From Kibdelosporangium philippinense (GTDB lineage: Bacteria; Actinomycetota; Actinomycetes; Mycobacteriales; Pseudonocardiaceae), in contig NZ_JAJVCN010000001.1 in the NCBI RefSeq assembly GCF_021390435.2, forward strand, positions 372,001 through 436,000: a DNA stretch of 64,000 nt, written 5' to 3'. Both the position numbers and the translations under genes were made by a program. The notes beneath the pieces are model-generated. The model was not told where the DNA came from, searched no databases, and saw nothing but the letters and a program-made list of their open reading frames with translations. Position 1 is the first letter of the stretch; the number at the start of each line of letters is the position of its first letter. This document shows positions 45,716-54,349 of the stretch, one piece after another.

Positions 45716-46659
45716 ATGAGCACTACTTTGTTGCGTCAGAGTTTCGAGGATTTGTTGTCGGCGAGCCTGGAGCGCGTGTCAGCTCGATGCATATTCACCG
45801 GCGGGTACCGGGTCGGCGGGGACTGGGCTTTGCGCTTCCCCACTCCGGGGCGGCTCAAAATTGCGGCGCAGGTATCAGGCTCGTGCGTGCTGCGGTGTCA
45901 GGGCACAGCCGCTGCGGTGCGTCTCGAGCCCGGCGACATCGCGATACTTGACGGCCGTCACCCGCTCGTCGTCGGCAACCAGGAAGGAATGACGCCTCGG
46001 GGCGCCTCGCTCTTGCTCACCGGCCACGACGACCCGATGGTCGATCTGGGCGGGGAGGACACTGTCCAGATCGGGGGACACATTGAGGCCAACTGGGCTG
46101 GTACCGCGATGCTGCGCGAGGTGCTGCCGCCGATCCTGCACGTCGGTGCGGACGCGCGGAGCGCGACGGTCCTGCGAGGCCTGGTGGAACAGCTCTTCGC
46201 CGAGATGTCCCATCCGAGCGCGGGTTGGATGTACGCGGGAGAGCGGCTGGCCCAGCTCGTGCTCGTCCACGTACTGCGAGAGTTCCTCGCCAGTGCCCCA
46301 GACCTGCCGCCGGGCCAGCTGCGGGTGCTTGTGGACCAGCCGCTGGCGCCTGCTGTCCAGCGCATGCACGAAGATCCGGGCCGCCCTGGCGACTCGAGGA
46401 TCTCGCGCGGTCGGCGGCAATGTCCCGAACTGCTTTCGCGACGCGGTTCCGAGCGGTCGCCGGGCAACCGCCGCTGGCCTACCTAGCCGAGCTGCGGATG
46501 CAGCTGGCCGCGCAGCGCCTGCGGGACAGGCAGCTCTCAGTGTCGGAGTCGGCGATAGCCAGCGGCTACTCCTCGGTGAGCGCGTTCAGCACAGCATTCA
46601 AGCGAGTCACCGGAAAGTCGCCCAGTCAGGCCCGTGCCGCCACGCTCGACTCAGCCTGA
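45716..46659 (+). pseudogene. AraC-family regulator with frameshift (cupin_6 type)
   Basis: An AraC regulator with the cupin-like N-terminal domain (FEDLLSASLERVSARCIFTG) in one frame to about 46385, and its helix-turn-helix domain (RLEDLARSAAMSRTAFATRF) in the next frame to 46659. Restoring one base near 46380-46390 joins MHEDPGRP to WRLEDLARSAA. Without it translation ends in nonsense at 46486. Likely the former regulator of the divergent SDR gene, now broken or carrying a sequencing error. Confidence 0.7.
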
Positions 46660-46691
46660 ACTAGATAGAGCGACACTATCGCCAACGTTGC

Positions 46692-46752
46692 GCTTGCCGG
46701 AAATGTCATCCATGAACGTCAAGGTGCATGGTGGTATTCGTTGAGGATGCTT
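46692..46752. mobile_element. IS end remnant, related to the element at 62866
   Basis: This stretch matches the end of the IS at 62866-62932 (shared features TGCGCTTGCCG, GTCAAG, GTGGT and CGTTGAGGATGC) with about 15 per cent mismatch. The IS's transposase C-terminus, LNEYHH, can still be read on the minus strand. Only the last 60 bases remain, abutting the broken AraC gene. Confidence 0.6.
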
Positions 46753-46758
46753 GTTGGC

Positions 46759-47146
46759 GCTCTCTGAAATTCCCCACTCCTGCTCTCTGAAATTCCCCAG
46801 TCGGGTGTCCTGTCGGCGCGTCGTTTGCACTGGTCAGCGACCTTCGGGTGACGGTCGCGGTGGTGATCACCGCGTTCGTCGCTGGAGGGTGGATGCTCTC
46901 GCTGGAGGAAGACGTGGAGGCGCAGGCGCTGCGCGATCAGGGCTGGTCGATCTCGGCCATCGCCCGGCATTTGGGACGTGACCGCAAGACAATCCGCAGC
47001 TACGTATTTGTCCGGCGAACGCGAGCCCGGCCGGCGAAAACCCGCGGGTCCGGACCCGTTCAAGCCGTTTGTCGCCTACTGCCGGGCCCGGTTGGCCGAC
47101 GATCCGCATCTGTGGGCCTCGACCCTGCTCGAAATCGGCGCACCGT
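46759..47146 (+). mobile_element. IS21-family remnant (IstA 5' part, frameshifted)
   Basis: The left end has two copies of GCTCTCTGAAATTCCCCA (46759 and 46782), the repeated terminal sequence typical of IS21 elements. The istA reading starts at ATG 46893 (LSLEEDVEAQALRDQGWSIS, then AIARHLGRDRKTIRSYV) and shifts frame near 47010, where it continues as SGEREPGRRKPAGPDPFKPF and AYCRARLADDPHLWASTLL. It stops abruptly at about 47146, where an ISL3 fragment begins. Confidence 0.75.
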
Positions 47147-47400
47147 AAGAAGAATCGAGACCGGACGACCGCTCACCGGCCGATCGTCCAATCGACGCTG
47201 ATAGCGACTATGCACCGTGGACGAACCAGTTCCGCAATCCGGGCAAGCGGCGTCCACCTGCCGTGACCGTGCTCGGATCAGCACCTCGCTGCCGTCTCCG
47301 GCAACCTCCTCAACCACCATCCCCGCCAGATGGGGGACACACCACCTTGACCAGCTTCGCCGCAGACACAGCAGAGCATGATCAACAACTGGGATCACCC
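47147..47400 (-). mobile_element. ISL3-family transposase N-terminal fragment
   Basis: On the minus strand the reading VVEEVAGDGSEVLIRARS, then AACPDCGTGSSTVHSRYQR, then DDRPVSGRPVSILLTVRRF is the N-terminal zinc-finger region of an ISL3-type transposase. It is cut at the IS21 fragment (about 47147) and no DDE domain remains. Its upstream end also truncates the livM gene. Confidence 0.7.
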
Positions 47401-47413
47401 GCTGTCACCGGGT

Positions 47414-47557
47414 TCACGCTTTCCGTGCCAGAGCCCCCGTCAGGACGGCAACCGACATCGTGTAGAACGGCACCCGCGCACAAATCGCGGGCACCAGGAG
47501 CAACAACACGAGGAACACGACATCGCCGGTCCACCACGAACGAAGAAGAAGCGTCAT
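47414..47557 (-). pseudogene. livM: livM remnant (branched-chain amino acid permease), 47 codons
   Basis: An ATG overlapping the livH stop (ATGA) starts a hydrophobic peptide (VVFLVLLLLVPAICARVPFY then TMSVAVLTGALA) that matches the beginning of LivM-type permeases, which should be about 320 residues. It ends after 47 codons where the ISL3 fragment begins. The normal livH-livM junction is thus preserved while livM itself is lost. Confidence 0.65.
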
Positions 47558-48415
47558 ACCCGGCTGACCTCCGCCCGCCAGTGCAGCAACCCGCCCGACC
47601 GAATCAGCAACACCACCAACAACAGCCCATATGTCAGTGTGTCCCTGTACTCACTGGACAGATAGCCGGTTGCGTACGCCTCGACCAAGCCGATCACCAC
47701 ACCGCCTGCAGCCGCGCCCGCCCGTGAGGCCAATCCGCCGATGACCGCCGCCGTGAACCCCTTAAGCCCCAATGCGACCCCGATCGTCGCGTCTGGCAGC
47801 CGCAACGGAGCCAGCACGGAACCGGCGGCCGCAGCGAGCGCGGCGGCAATGCTGAAGACAAGCAACCCCATTTGTTCGGCGAGGTACCCGTCAGCTGTGC
47901 CGCACCCGGGTCCATCGCACTGGCACACATCGCGGTGCCTGTCGCCGCCCGCGTTAAGAACATCCACAACAACACCATGAGGACAACCGTCACCCCGGCA
48001 CATCAAGCGTACTGACGCGCCACCGCGACGCCTAATAGCTGGGAGGATCCACCAGGGCTGAACTCCAGCGCGAAGTGCGCGTCCGCGCCGAAGACCAGCA
48101 ACGCGGCACCTTGAAGCACAATCGAAACGCCAATGGTCAGAATCATCAACCGATGGTGTCCCGCGCGGTGCACCGGAGCGATCACCAGCAGATGGGTCAG
48201 CGCCCCGATCACGGTCGTGACACCCACTGCGATCAGCGCGGCGAACGGCGTACCGAAGCCGTTGGCCCGCAACGTGGCGAACATCAAGCCGCTGACCATC
48301 ACGAAGTCGCCCTGCGCAAAGTTGATCACACCGGTGACCTGGAAGATCAACCCGATGCCCAGGCCGACCAGGGCATAAGTCGTGCCGGTCGCCAACCGGT
48401 GAACAGCTCAGCCAC
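47554..48415 (-). pseudogene. livH: livH-type permease with several frameshifts
   Basis: A branched-chain amino acid ABC permease (LivH) in pieces. The N-terminal part ATGTTYALVGLGIGLIFQVT and GVINFAQGDFVMVSG is at about 48240-48400. The middle, WMFLTRAATGTAMCASAMDP, is near 47960. The C-terminal part, MGLLVFSIAAALAAAAGS and GFTAAVIGGL, is at 47554-47880. These lie in different frames, so at least two indels break it. Start and end (GTG 48415, ATGA junction) are recognisable. No binding protein or ATPase genes are nearby. The IclR gene just upstream is intact. Confidence 0.7.
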
Positions 48416-48456
48416 GCGTTTCCCAGATACGCCTCGTGCACGCGCGACTGGCGCGG

Positions 48457-49182
48457 TTAGTTCCTCGTACGCTGGATCTCTCGGCCGATCGCCCTCGCGG
48501 CGCTCGCCACGGCGGGCCGCATTGCCGATGTGCACAGTGAACCCACTGGCACGATGACTGACACGGCGGCGACAACTTCTTCCCTGGAACCGACGATCGG
48601 CGCCGCAATGGATGCCGTGGGGTCGGACCCCATTCGTTTGTTGAGAGCCACTCCTTCGCGCCGTATCTTCGCAGTGAGGCGGCGGAGATCAACGGTGGCC
48701 TCTCTGGCGAATAGCGCCTCTTGTACCTCTGCCGGGGCGTAGGCGAGCAGCACGAGACCGACACCGGTTTGTGGCAAGGGCATCCGGCCACCGATGCGGT
48801 ATGCCACGTGTACCGCGCCATGCGCCGACAGACGTTCGACTGCCACAGCCTCGGATCCGTCGCGTACCGCGAGCAGTACGTGATGCCCTGTCTCGCGGAG
48901 CAGGTCGTCCATGTACGGCAGGGCCACAGCGCGCAATCCGTGCCCTCTGGGAGCCAGTGCGGCGATTTCGAACAGCCGCAAGCCGATGGCATATGTGCCG
49001 TCCTCGGCGCGTTCGAGTGCGCCCCACTCGACCAAGCGACGGATCAGCCGGAGCGTCGTGCTCTTCGGCAGTCCGGCTTGTGCGCTGAGAGACGTCAACG
49101 ACAGACCGGTTTCGTGCCGTTCGAACGAGGACAGAATCCGGAACACGCGGTCGACGACCGGTTCCCCCGTTGCCGGTTTCAT
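48457..49182 (-). CDS. IclR-family transcriptional regulator
   Basis: A 241-aa IclR-type regulator. The winged helix lies at about residues 10-70 (LTSLSAQAGLPKSTTLRLIR), and the ligand domain at 75-241 includes GRMPLPQTGVGLVLLAY and APIVGSREEVVAAVSVI. IclR members commonly control aromatic or acid catabolism, which fits the catabolic cluster to the right. Intact, unlike the permease genes it precedes. Ligand unknown. Confidence 0.85.
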   Translation of the reverse strand: MKPATGEPVVDRVFRILSSFERHETGLSLTSLSAQAGLPKSTTLRLIRRLVEWGALERAEDGTYAIGLRLFEIAALAPRGHGLRAVALPYMDDLLRETGHHVLLAVRDGSEAVAVERLSAHGAVHVAYRIGGRMPLPQTGVGLVLLAYAPAEVQEALFAREATVDLRRLTAKIRREGVALNKRMGSDPTASIAAPIVGSREEVVAAVSVIVPVGSLCTSAMRPAVASAARAIGREIQRTRN

Positions 49183-49265
49183 TTATGTGAATCTGCCATG
49201 TGAACGAGTCCTCAAGGGATCACTTTCCTGAACGTCCTGACACACCCCTGGCGCTGCTGCCGAGA

Positions 49266-49436
49266 TCGGCGGATGTGTTCTACCAGCGTCCTGAGGTTCG
49301 CTGTTCCTATTTCATCCACAGCGTCCGAAATGGATGCACGCTTCGCCGAGCGGGCCGGTCGTGCCTTGAAACGGTCGGTGATGGAACTGGGCGGCTACAC
49401 CCGCTGGTGATCCTCACGGACGCGACTGCGCCTTAA
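49266..49436 (+). pseudogene. Fragment of an aldehyde dehydrogenase gene
   Basis: About 170 bases encoding degenerate aldehyde dehydrogenase sequence: ADVFYQRPEVRCSYFIHSV matches ADEFFENPEVRCINFIGSV of the intact gene at 52203, and after a frame change RFAERAGRALKRSVMELGGY matches its LSERAGRVLKRTVMELGGY. The catalytic Glu region survives, but there is no start, no cysteine loop and frames are broken. It is a relic of a related gene. Confidence 0.6.
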
Positions 49437-49598
49437 GGATCGCCAAATACACCGCGTTCGGTACAGCCGTCGGTCTGGCCGTCGGCGGTACCACGACGCA
49501 GAGCTTCGAACGCGAGGCATAGCCACACGATCGCCGCCATGTGACCGCCGTCGGCGAGCCTGAACGCGCGATCGCGACTTCGGGTGAAGTCAGTACGT
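49437..49598. other. Intergenic, no gene seen
   Basis: Sequence between the dehydrogenase relic and the YciI-like gene. No reading frame, hairpin or repeat stands out. Confidence 0.4.
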
Positions 49599-49997
49599 TT
49601 ACTCGATCTTCGGTTTGCCGCCGGAGTAGTAGACCTGAACCGAGTAGGTTCCTTCGTTCAGCAGCCAGAGCCGCACCGTGTAGCTACGTGCCCCGCTGAT
49701 GTGCATCGGATCGGCCGCGGCCAGTTCAACCGCTGCCGCCATCGAGTTGGCGCGATACATGAAGATTCCCTCACCATCCCATTCAGTGAGGTCATGGTTG
49801 GCCAACGGGCCGGCCGCGAACATGATCCCGTCACGCTCGAGCTTGCGTTGGTACTCGACGTGTGTGTCCAGGTTCTCCAGGATCGGGCCGATCCCGTTGG
49901 TCGGGTTCGAAAATACGATGAACAACTGTTTGCCGAGCAAGCCCTGTTCCTCACCGTACTTGACCAAGTCGCTCCACAGCATCTTCGCCTGGGACAT
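49599..49997 (-). CDS. YciI-like (muconolactone isomerase-like) protein
   Basis: A 132-aa protein of the YciI/ferredoxin-like dimeric alpha-beta barrel group, with LFIVFSNPTNGIGPILENL then FAAGPLANHDL and a closing beta strand (TVRLWLLNEG). In aromatic degradation clusters such small proteins act in isomerisation or dehalogenation steps, but the role here is not established. A strong CAGGAGG precedes the ATG. It is downstream of the broken FMN reductase on the same strand and likely shares its promoter. Confidence 0.75.
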   Translation of the reverse strand: MSQAKMLWSDLVKYGEEQGLLGKQLFIVFSNPTNGIGPILENLDTHVEYQRKLERDGIMFAAGPLANHDLTEWDGEGIFMYRANSMAAAVELAAADPMHISGARSYTVRLWLLNEGTYSVQVYYSGGKPKIE

Positions 49998-50010
49998 GGA
50001 AATCCTCCTG

Positions 50011-50597
50011 TCAGTGGTTCTGATTCGCCCGGATCTGAGCTGCCAGCGCGGTCATCATGCTGCGCAGCAGGTCGATGGTGACTTCGTCGACGAGGTGTCC
50101 GGCGTCGTCGAAACGCTGGTGTGAGCTGAACATGAACAGCTCCGGTCGTTGCAAGACGCGGCTGTCGGTCGCGACCAACACCTGCCGCAGTGCCAGCTGG
50201 GCCCGGATCGTGCCGAAGTTTCCCGGTGACGAACCGGCGACCGCGATGTCCTTGTGCAGCAGGCAAGAGCCGGTGGCGGGGCGCGATGCCCAGTCGAGAG
50301 CGTTCTTCAACACCCCCGGCAGCGAGTAGTTGTACTCGGGTGTCACGATCAGCAGGCCGTCCGCTGCCTCGATGCGGGCACGAAGGTCACGCACCGTCGT
50401 CGGCAGTACCGCCTCGTCGTCGGCAGTACCGCCTCGTCGTCAAGATCACCGTTGTAGGGAGGCACATCGGCCAACCCCTCGTACTCGGTGATCCTGATCC
50501 CCGCGGGGGCGTGTTTGGCTGTCGCCCGCAGCAGCGCCGTGTTCAACGACCTGGCGCGCAGGCTGCCCGAGATTCCCAATATCCTCAAGTCGTCCAT
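50011..50597 (-). pseudogene. NADPH-dependent FMN reductase interrupted by a 20-bp duplication
   Basis: A flavodoxin-like NAD(P)H:FMN or quinone reductase. The N-terminal part, RILGISGSLRARSLNTALL, starts at ATG 50597; the rest, VTPEYNYSLPGVLKNALDWAS, is in a different frame. Between them a 20-base segment is tandemly duplicated (see repeat at 50395). Removing one copy gives a continuous protein of about 190 residues. Such reductases supply reduced flavin to monooxygenases, which fits the cluster. As it stands it encodes a truncated protein of about 80 residues. Confidence 0.8.
50395..50440. repeat. 20-bp tandem duplication inside the FMN reductase gene
   Basis: The 20-base unit CGTCGTCGGCAGTACCGCCT occurs at 50395-50414 and again at 50415-50434, followed by six bases of a third copy. 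Since 20 is not a multiple of three, the duplication shifts the frame. The identical copies suggest a recent slippage event or an assembly artefact. Confidence 0.85.
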
Positions 50598-50669
50598 CAC
50601 GGACATTCCTATCTCGCGGACCCAGCTCAGATGCTTCGACTACTACGCGAAGCTAGCATGTTCTATCAT

Positions 50670-50681
50670 ACTTTCGAAAGT
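50670..50681. promoter_or_regulatory. ACTTTCGAAAGT operator site 1
   Basis: A 12-base perfect palindrome 73 bases upstream of the FMN reductase start, within a wider dyad (TATCAT ... ATGATA). The same palindrome occurs at 52147 and 56220, all in promoter regions of the aromatic catabolism cluster. Proposed binding site of the local GntR regulator. Confidence 0.6.
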
Positions 50682-50769
50682 CGATGATACTATCGAACAC
50701 TATCGGTTGCGCTTTTGTCAGGAAAATGAACGGTGAACTGGACGGCGGCAGTGTTTCACACGGGGATGA

Positions 50770-52038
50770 TCAGTCGGACCGCGAGTCAACGATGGTCCGC
50801 ACCGGTGGCCTCACTCCACCGATCTGACTTCCGCTGTCGACGAACCACAGTGCGACGACAGCGATCACCGGCAAGAGTGTGAACTGCCAGAGTGCGGCGT
50901 CAGCCCATCCGATCCATTCGACCAGTTCGGCGAACAGGAGCCCGGACGTTGCGGCAGCCGTGTAGTAACTGCCGAGGAACAGGCCGCCACCCCGACCGAT
51001 GTGGTGTGGCCTTACTGCCCGGGTCATCGCGCTGTTGCAGTTGGGAAAGAGCGCGCCGGAGCCGAACGAGCCCATGAGGAAGGCCAGCAAGTACTGCCAT
51101 CCAGGCGAGACGGGTCCGTGATAGACGAACCATGCGACCACCGCGACCGTCGTGTACGTGCCGATGAGCAGCGTGCGCTGATCGAAGCGGTCACCAAGCC
51201 AACCGAACAGAACGCCCATCGCCGCACCGGCACCGATCAACCCGGTTGCCAGTGCGGTCTGTCCTGGAGTGAATGCCAGTTCGCTCCGCAGGTACGTCGG
51301 ATATAGGCCCAAGAAGCCGTAGAAGACCAGGCCTCCCATGGCTGAAGCGATGCCCAGCATCAGCGTGTTGCGGTTATACGGGGACTCCGGCACATGCTCG
51401 ACGTCAGGCGCGGGCTCGCCCGCGCCGCCCGCCGTAGCCTCGGTCAGTCCTCGGTGCACACCGAACACCATCACCAGCATGATCAGCAGGCCGCCGAGTC
51501 CGAAGGCGATGAAGGGTGCTCGCCAGTCGTCCCAGGTCGACGCCAGTTGAGAACCGATCAAGGGGCCGAGAAACACGCCGGCACCGAACGCCGCACTCAG
51601 TACCCCGAAGGCCAACGTCCTGCGCCGGAAGAAGAAACTCCCCGCAGCGGCGTAGATCGCGGCAGCCTGCAGGCCTTCACCGATGCCGGACACGATTCGG
51701 TAGGCCGCCATGTCCGGGAATCCCACCGACAGCGGCAGCAGCAGCGTGCCGACCGAGAAGATCCCGATGCTGACCAGTAGCACCGATTTGCGGGAAGTCC
51801 GGTCGACCAGATGACCGCCGAGGATGCCCGCCAACGCCAAGCCGAGAGTGAATCCGGTCGCGAGCAGCCCGCCTTGTCCGAGCGAGAAGCCGAACTCGGT
51901 ACGGATCTCGGGTAACAACGGGTAGAAGACCTGCCGGTCCATCGCGTTGATCGTGAAGGACACAGCGGTGAACAGGCAGCCCACGATGATGGCGCCCATC
52001 GCTGTGGGCCGGGCGTCGGACATCGTTGTCTGGTGCAC
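50770..52038 (-). CDS. MFS transporter
   Basis: A 422-aa major facilitator with about 12 membrane segments. The motif GGHLVDRTSRKS (residues about 70-82) is the conserved cytoplasmic loop 2-3 motif. Members near aromatic degradation genes import aromatic acids. I chose GTG 52038 since AGAGG precedes it; ATG 52023 (MSDARPTAMG) is the alternative. It is divergent from the aldehyde dehydrogenase gene over a 164-base gap holding a 54-base palindrome. Confidence 0.85.
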   Translation of the reverse strand: MHQTTMSDARPTAMGAIIVGCLFTAVSFTINAMDRQVFYPLLPEIRTEFGFSLGQGGLLATGFTLGLALAGILGGHLVDRTSRKSVLLVSIGIFSVGTLLLPLSVGFPDMAAYRIVSGIGEGLQAAAIYAAAGSFFFRRRTLAFGVLSAAFGAGVFLGPLIGSQLASTWDDWRAPFIAFGLGGLLIMLVMVFGVHRGLTEATAGGAGEPAPDVEHVPESPYNRNTLMLGIASAMGGLVFYGFLGLYPTYLRSELAFTPGQTALATGLIGAGAAMGVLFGWLGDRFDQRTLLIGTYTTVAVVAWFVYHGPVSPGWQYLLAFLMGSFGSGALFPNCNSAMTRAVRPHHIGRGGGLFLGSYYTAAATSGLLFAELVEWIGWADAALWQFTLLPVIAVVALWFVDSGSQIGGVRPPVRTIVDSRSD

Positions 52039-52125
52039 ATCAACCTCTTTCGTCGGTGGTACGCGGAGCGCTGTCGGGAGGAGTTGCGGCGCGCGAGAAG
52101 CGGTCGATCTCTCACTTGTAGGCCT

Positions 52126-52179
52126 CAATGTTCGACAAGTCAAGTAACTTTCGAAAGTTACTTGACTTGCCGAACATTG
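52126..52179. promoter_or_regulatory. 54-bp near-perfect palindrome, operator site 2
   Basis: A palindrome with 27-base arms centred between 52152 and 52153, with one mismatched pair (t52135 against c52170). Its centre is ACTTTCGAAAGT (52147-52158), flanked by AAGTCAAGTA and TACTTGACTT. It lies 24 bases upstream of the aldehyde dehydrogenase GTG and about 90 bases from the MFS start. I read it as a double or extended operator controlling both divergent genes, most likely for the GntR regulator. As RNA it would fold into a very strong stem. Confidence 0.75.
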
Positions 52180-52202
52180 GGGGTTTACAAAGGAGAGATC
52201 GA

Positions 52203-53702
52203 GTGACAATCGAGGAGACCAGCGTGAGCGAGACCGAGACGACGTCTGCTATCCACTACGGACACTTTGTCGGCGGCGACTGGCGGGCAACGGCCGATGG
52301 CACGACTTTCGAAGTTCACGAGCCTTACACGGGTAAGGTGTTTGGCGAGGTGGCCGCGTGTGGTCAAGCCGAAGCCAAGGCGGCGATCGAAGCTGCGAGC
52401 GTGGCTTTCCAAGGCTGGGCCGAACTAGCGCCCGCCCGCAAGGCAGCGCTGTTCCTGCGAGCCGCGGAGATCGTCGAGCGGCGTCGCGAGCGCATCGCGG
52501 ACTTGCTCGCCAGGGAGACCGGCTGCACGGTCTTCTTCGCCAACTTCCAGCAGGACCTGGTCAAGCAGACGCTGCAACATGCGGCAAGCTGGGTTTACCA
52601 GCGTAAAGGCGATATCCTGCAGTCCGACGTTCCGGGCACGTACTCCACCGCGGTCCGCAGGCCTCTTGGCGTCGTGGCAAGCTTCACCCCCTGGAACGGG
52701 GCCAGCGTCCTGGCGTGGCGCGCGGTGCTGCAGCCGATTGCTGCAGGCAACACCGTGGTGGTCAAGCCGTCCGAACTCGCACCGGTGTCCGCTGGATTGA
52801 TCGTGGCCGAGATCGCCGCAGAGGCTGGGTTCCCGCCTGGTGTCGTGAACGTGGTGACCCACGCACCCGGCGAGGCCAAGGTGATCGCCGACGAGTTCTT
52901 TGAAAATCCCGAGGTTCGGTGCATCAACTTCATCGGCAGCGTGCAGACCGCCCGGATGCTCAGCGAGCGCGCGGGCCGTGTTCTCAAGCGTACGGTGATG
53001 GAGTTGGGCGGGTACAACCCGATGATTGTGTTGGAGGATGTCGATATCGACTACGCGGTACGGTGCGCGACGTTCAGCGCGTTCTTCCACCAGGGTCAGA
53101 TTTGTATGAATGCTCGCAAGATCCTTGTTCAACGCGGCATTTACGACGAGTTCCTGCGCCGGTTCGTCGAGAAAACCAAGACCTTGAGGCGTGGAGATCC
53201 GCAGAACCCGGAGACCGTGATCGGGCCGTTGATCACTCCACAAGCGCTTGCTTCGGTCAAGGAACGTGTGGCAGAGGCCATCGAGCTCGGCGGGAAGGCG
53301 CTGACCGGCGGCAATCACCAAGGTCAGGTATATGAGCCGACCATCCTTGTCGACGTTCCGCCGGAAGCGACGGTGTGTAACGAGGAGACGTTCGGCCCGG
53401 TCACGATCGTCCAGCCGGTCGACACGGTCGAAGAGGCCATCGCGCAGGCCAATCGGACCATGTACGGGCTGACGTCGGCCATCCTGACCGGCGACACCTA
53501 CCGGGGCTTCGAACTCGCCGCGCAGGTGAAGTCCGGGGCCGTGCACGTGAACATGCCGACGATCGACGACGAGATCCAGGCGCCGATCGGCGGCGTGCGG
53601 GACAGCGGCTGGGGCCGCACCGGCCCTTACTCCATCGATGATTTCACCGATCTGATCTGGGTGAACGTCCAGAGTGGACAGCGTAAGCTGCCGATCGCAT
53701 GA
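52203..53702 (+). CDS. Aldehyde dehydrogenase, aromatic-aldehyde type
   Basis: A 499-aa NAD(P)-dependent aldehyde dehydrogenase. The catalytic cysteine is Cys301 in FHQGQICMNA and the general base is Glu267 in VMELGGYNP; the cofactor site includes FTPWNGASVLAWR near 161. The ELGGY instead of ELGGK variant is common in vanillin or benzaldehyde dehydrogenase relatives. GTG 52203 has GGAGAGAT before it. It overlaps the next gene by four bases (ATGA), forming an operon. A decayed copy of a related gene lies at 49266. Confidence 0.9.
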   Translation: MTIEETSVSETETTSAIHYGHFVGGDWRATADGTTFEVHEPYTGKVFGEVAACGQAEAKAAIEAASVAFQGWAELAPARKAALFLRAAEIVERRRERIADLLARETGCTVFFANFQQDLVKQTLQHAASWVYQRKGDILQSDVPGTYSTAVRRPLGVVASFTPWNGASVLAWRAVLQPIAAGNTVVVKPSELAPVSAGLIVAEIAAEAGFPPGVVNVVTHAPGEAKVIADEFFENPEVRCINFIGSVQTARMLSERAGRVLKRTVMELGGYNPMIVLEDVDIDYAVRCATFSAFFHQGQICMNARKILVQRGIYDEFLRRFVEKTKTLRRGDPQNPETVIGPLITPQALASVKERVAEAIELGGKALTGGNHQGQVYEPTILVDVPPEATVCNEETFGPVTIVQPVDTVEEAIAQANRTMYGLTSAILTGDTYRGFELAAQVKSGAVHVNMPTIDDEIQAPIGGVRDSGWGRTGPYSIDDFTDLIWVNVQSGQRKLPIA

Positions 53703-54298
53703 CCGACGCGCGTGCGGCGATCACCGAGGTCGTCGACAACTGGGTGATCTGGCGGGATGCCGGGCTCTGGGACGAGCTGCTCTGCGCGTGGCACGAAGGT
53801 GGCCGCATGCACACCAGCTGGTTCCGGGGCCCGGCCCCGGAGTTCGTGGAGCGCTGCCGGACAGCCTTCGACACGGGCGTCACCGTCCATCACACGCTCG
53901 GCGGGACGTGGACGAAACTCCATGGCACACGGGCGATCGCACAATCCAAAGTCACCATCTCGCAGCGGGTGATGATCCACAACGTGCTCTGCGATGTCGT
54001 AGGTATCGGGCGGTTCTACGACTTCTTCGAAGCCCGGGATGGCAACTGGCGGCTGGTGTCGCGGCAGCCGATCTACGAGAAGGATCGGCTCGACTCGGTA
54101 GACGGCAGACAATACCCGGATATGGACCACGAATTGCTGGCTGCGTATCCAGCCGGCTGTCGCCATATGCTGTACGCACAGAAGTGCAATGGCGTGCCGG
54201 TACTGACCGATCTGCCTGAGCTACGTGGCCCAATCGTGGAAAAGCTCTACAGCGCTGGCCATACGTGGCTGGAGAACGGACCGCTTGCCTTTCACTGA
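53699..54298 (+). CDS. SnoaL/NTF2-like protein
   Basis: A 199-aa protein with an NTF2-like fold (AITEVVDNWVIWRDAGLWDEL at the start, VHHTLGGTWTKLHGTRAI and IGRFYDFFEARDGNWRLVSR in the body). In degradation clusters these serve as small hydratases, isomerases or ring-hydroxylase partners. Its ATG overlaps the dehydrogenase stop. A clear hairpin terminator follows. Reaction unknown. Confidence 0.75.
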   Translation: MTDARAAITEVVDNWVIWRDAGLWDELLCAWHEGGRMHTSWFRGPAPEFVERCRTAFDTGVTVHHTLGGTWTKLHGTRAIAQSKVTISQRVMIHNVLCDVVGIGRFYDFFEARDGNWRLVSRQPIYEKDRLDSVDGRQYPDMDHELLAAYPAGCRHMLYAQKCNGVPVLTDLPELRGPIVEKLYSAGHTWLENGPLAFH

Positions 54299-54305
54299 AC
54301 GTCAG

Positions 54306-54342
54306 AAACTGGCCTCCACGATACGATCGCGGAGGCCAGTTT
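54306..54342. terminator. Bidirectional terminator between NTF2-like and extradiol dioxygenase genes
   Basis: Perfect 12-base arms AAACTGGCCTCC / GGAGGCCAGTTT around a 13-base loop, between convergent genes. The flanking A and T residues give a terminator-like structure on each strand. Confidence 0.8.
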
Positions 54343-54349
54343 GTGACGC

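Noticed and set aside
52126..52179. Palindrome as a transcription terminator
   Set aside because: It lies between two divergent starts with no T tract and contains the operator-like core found at two other promoters.
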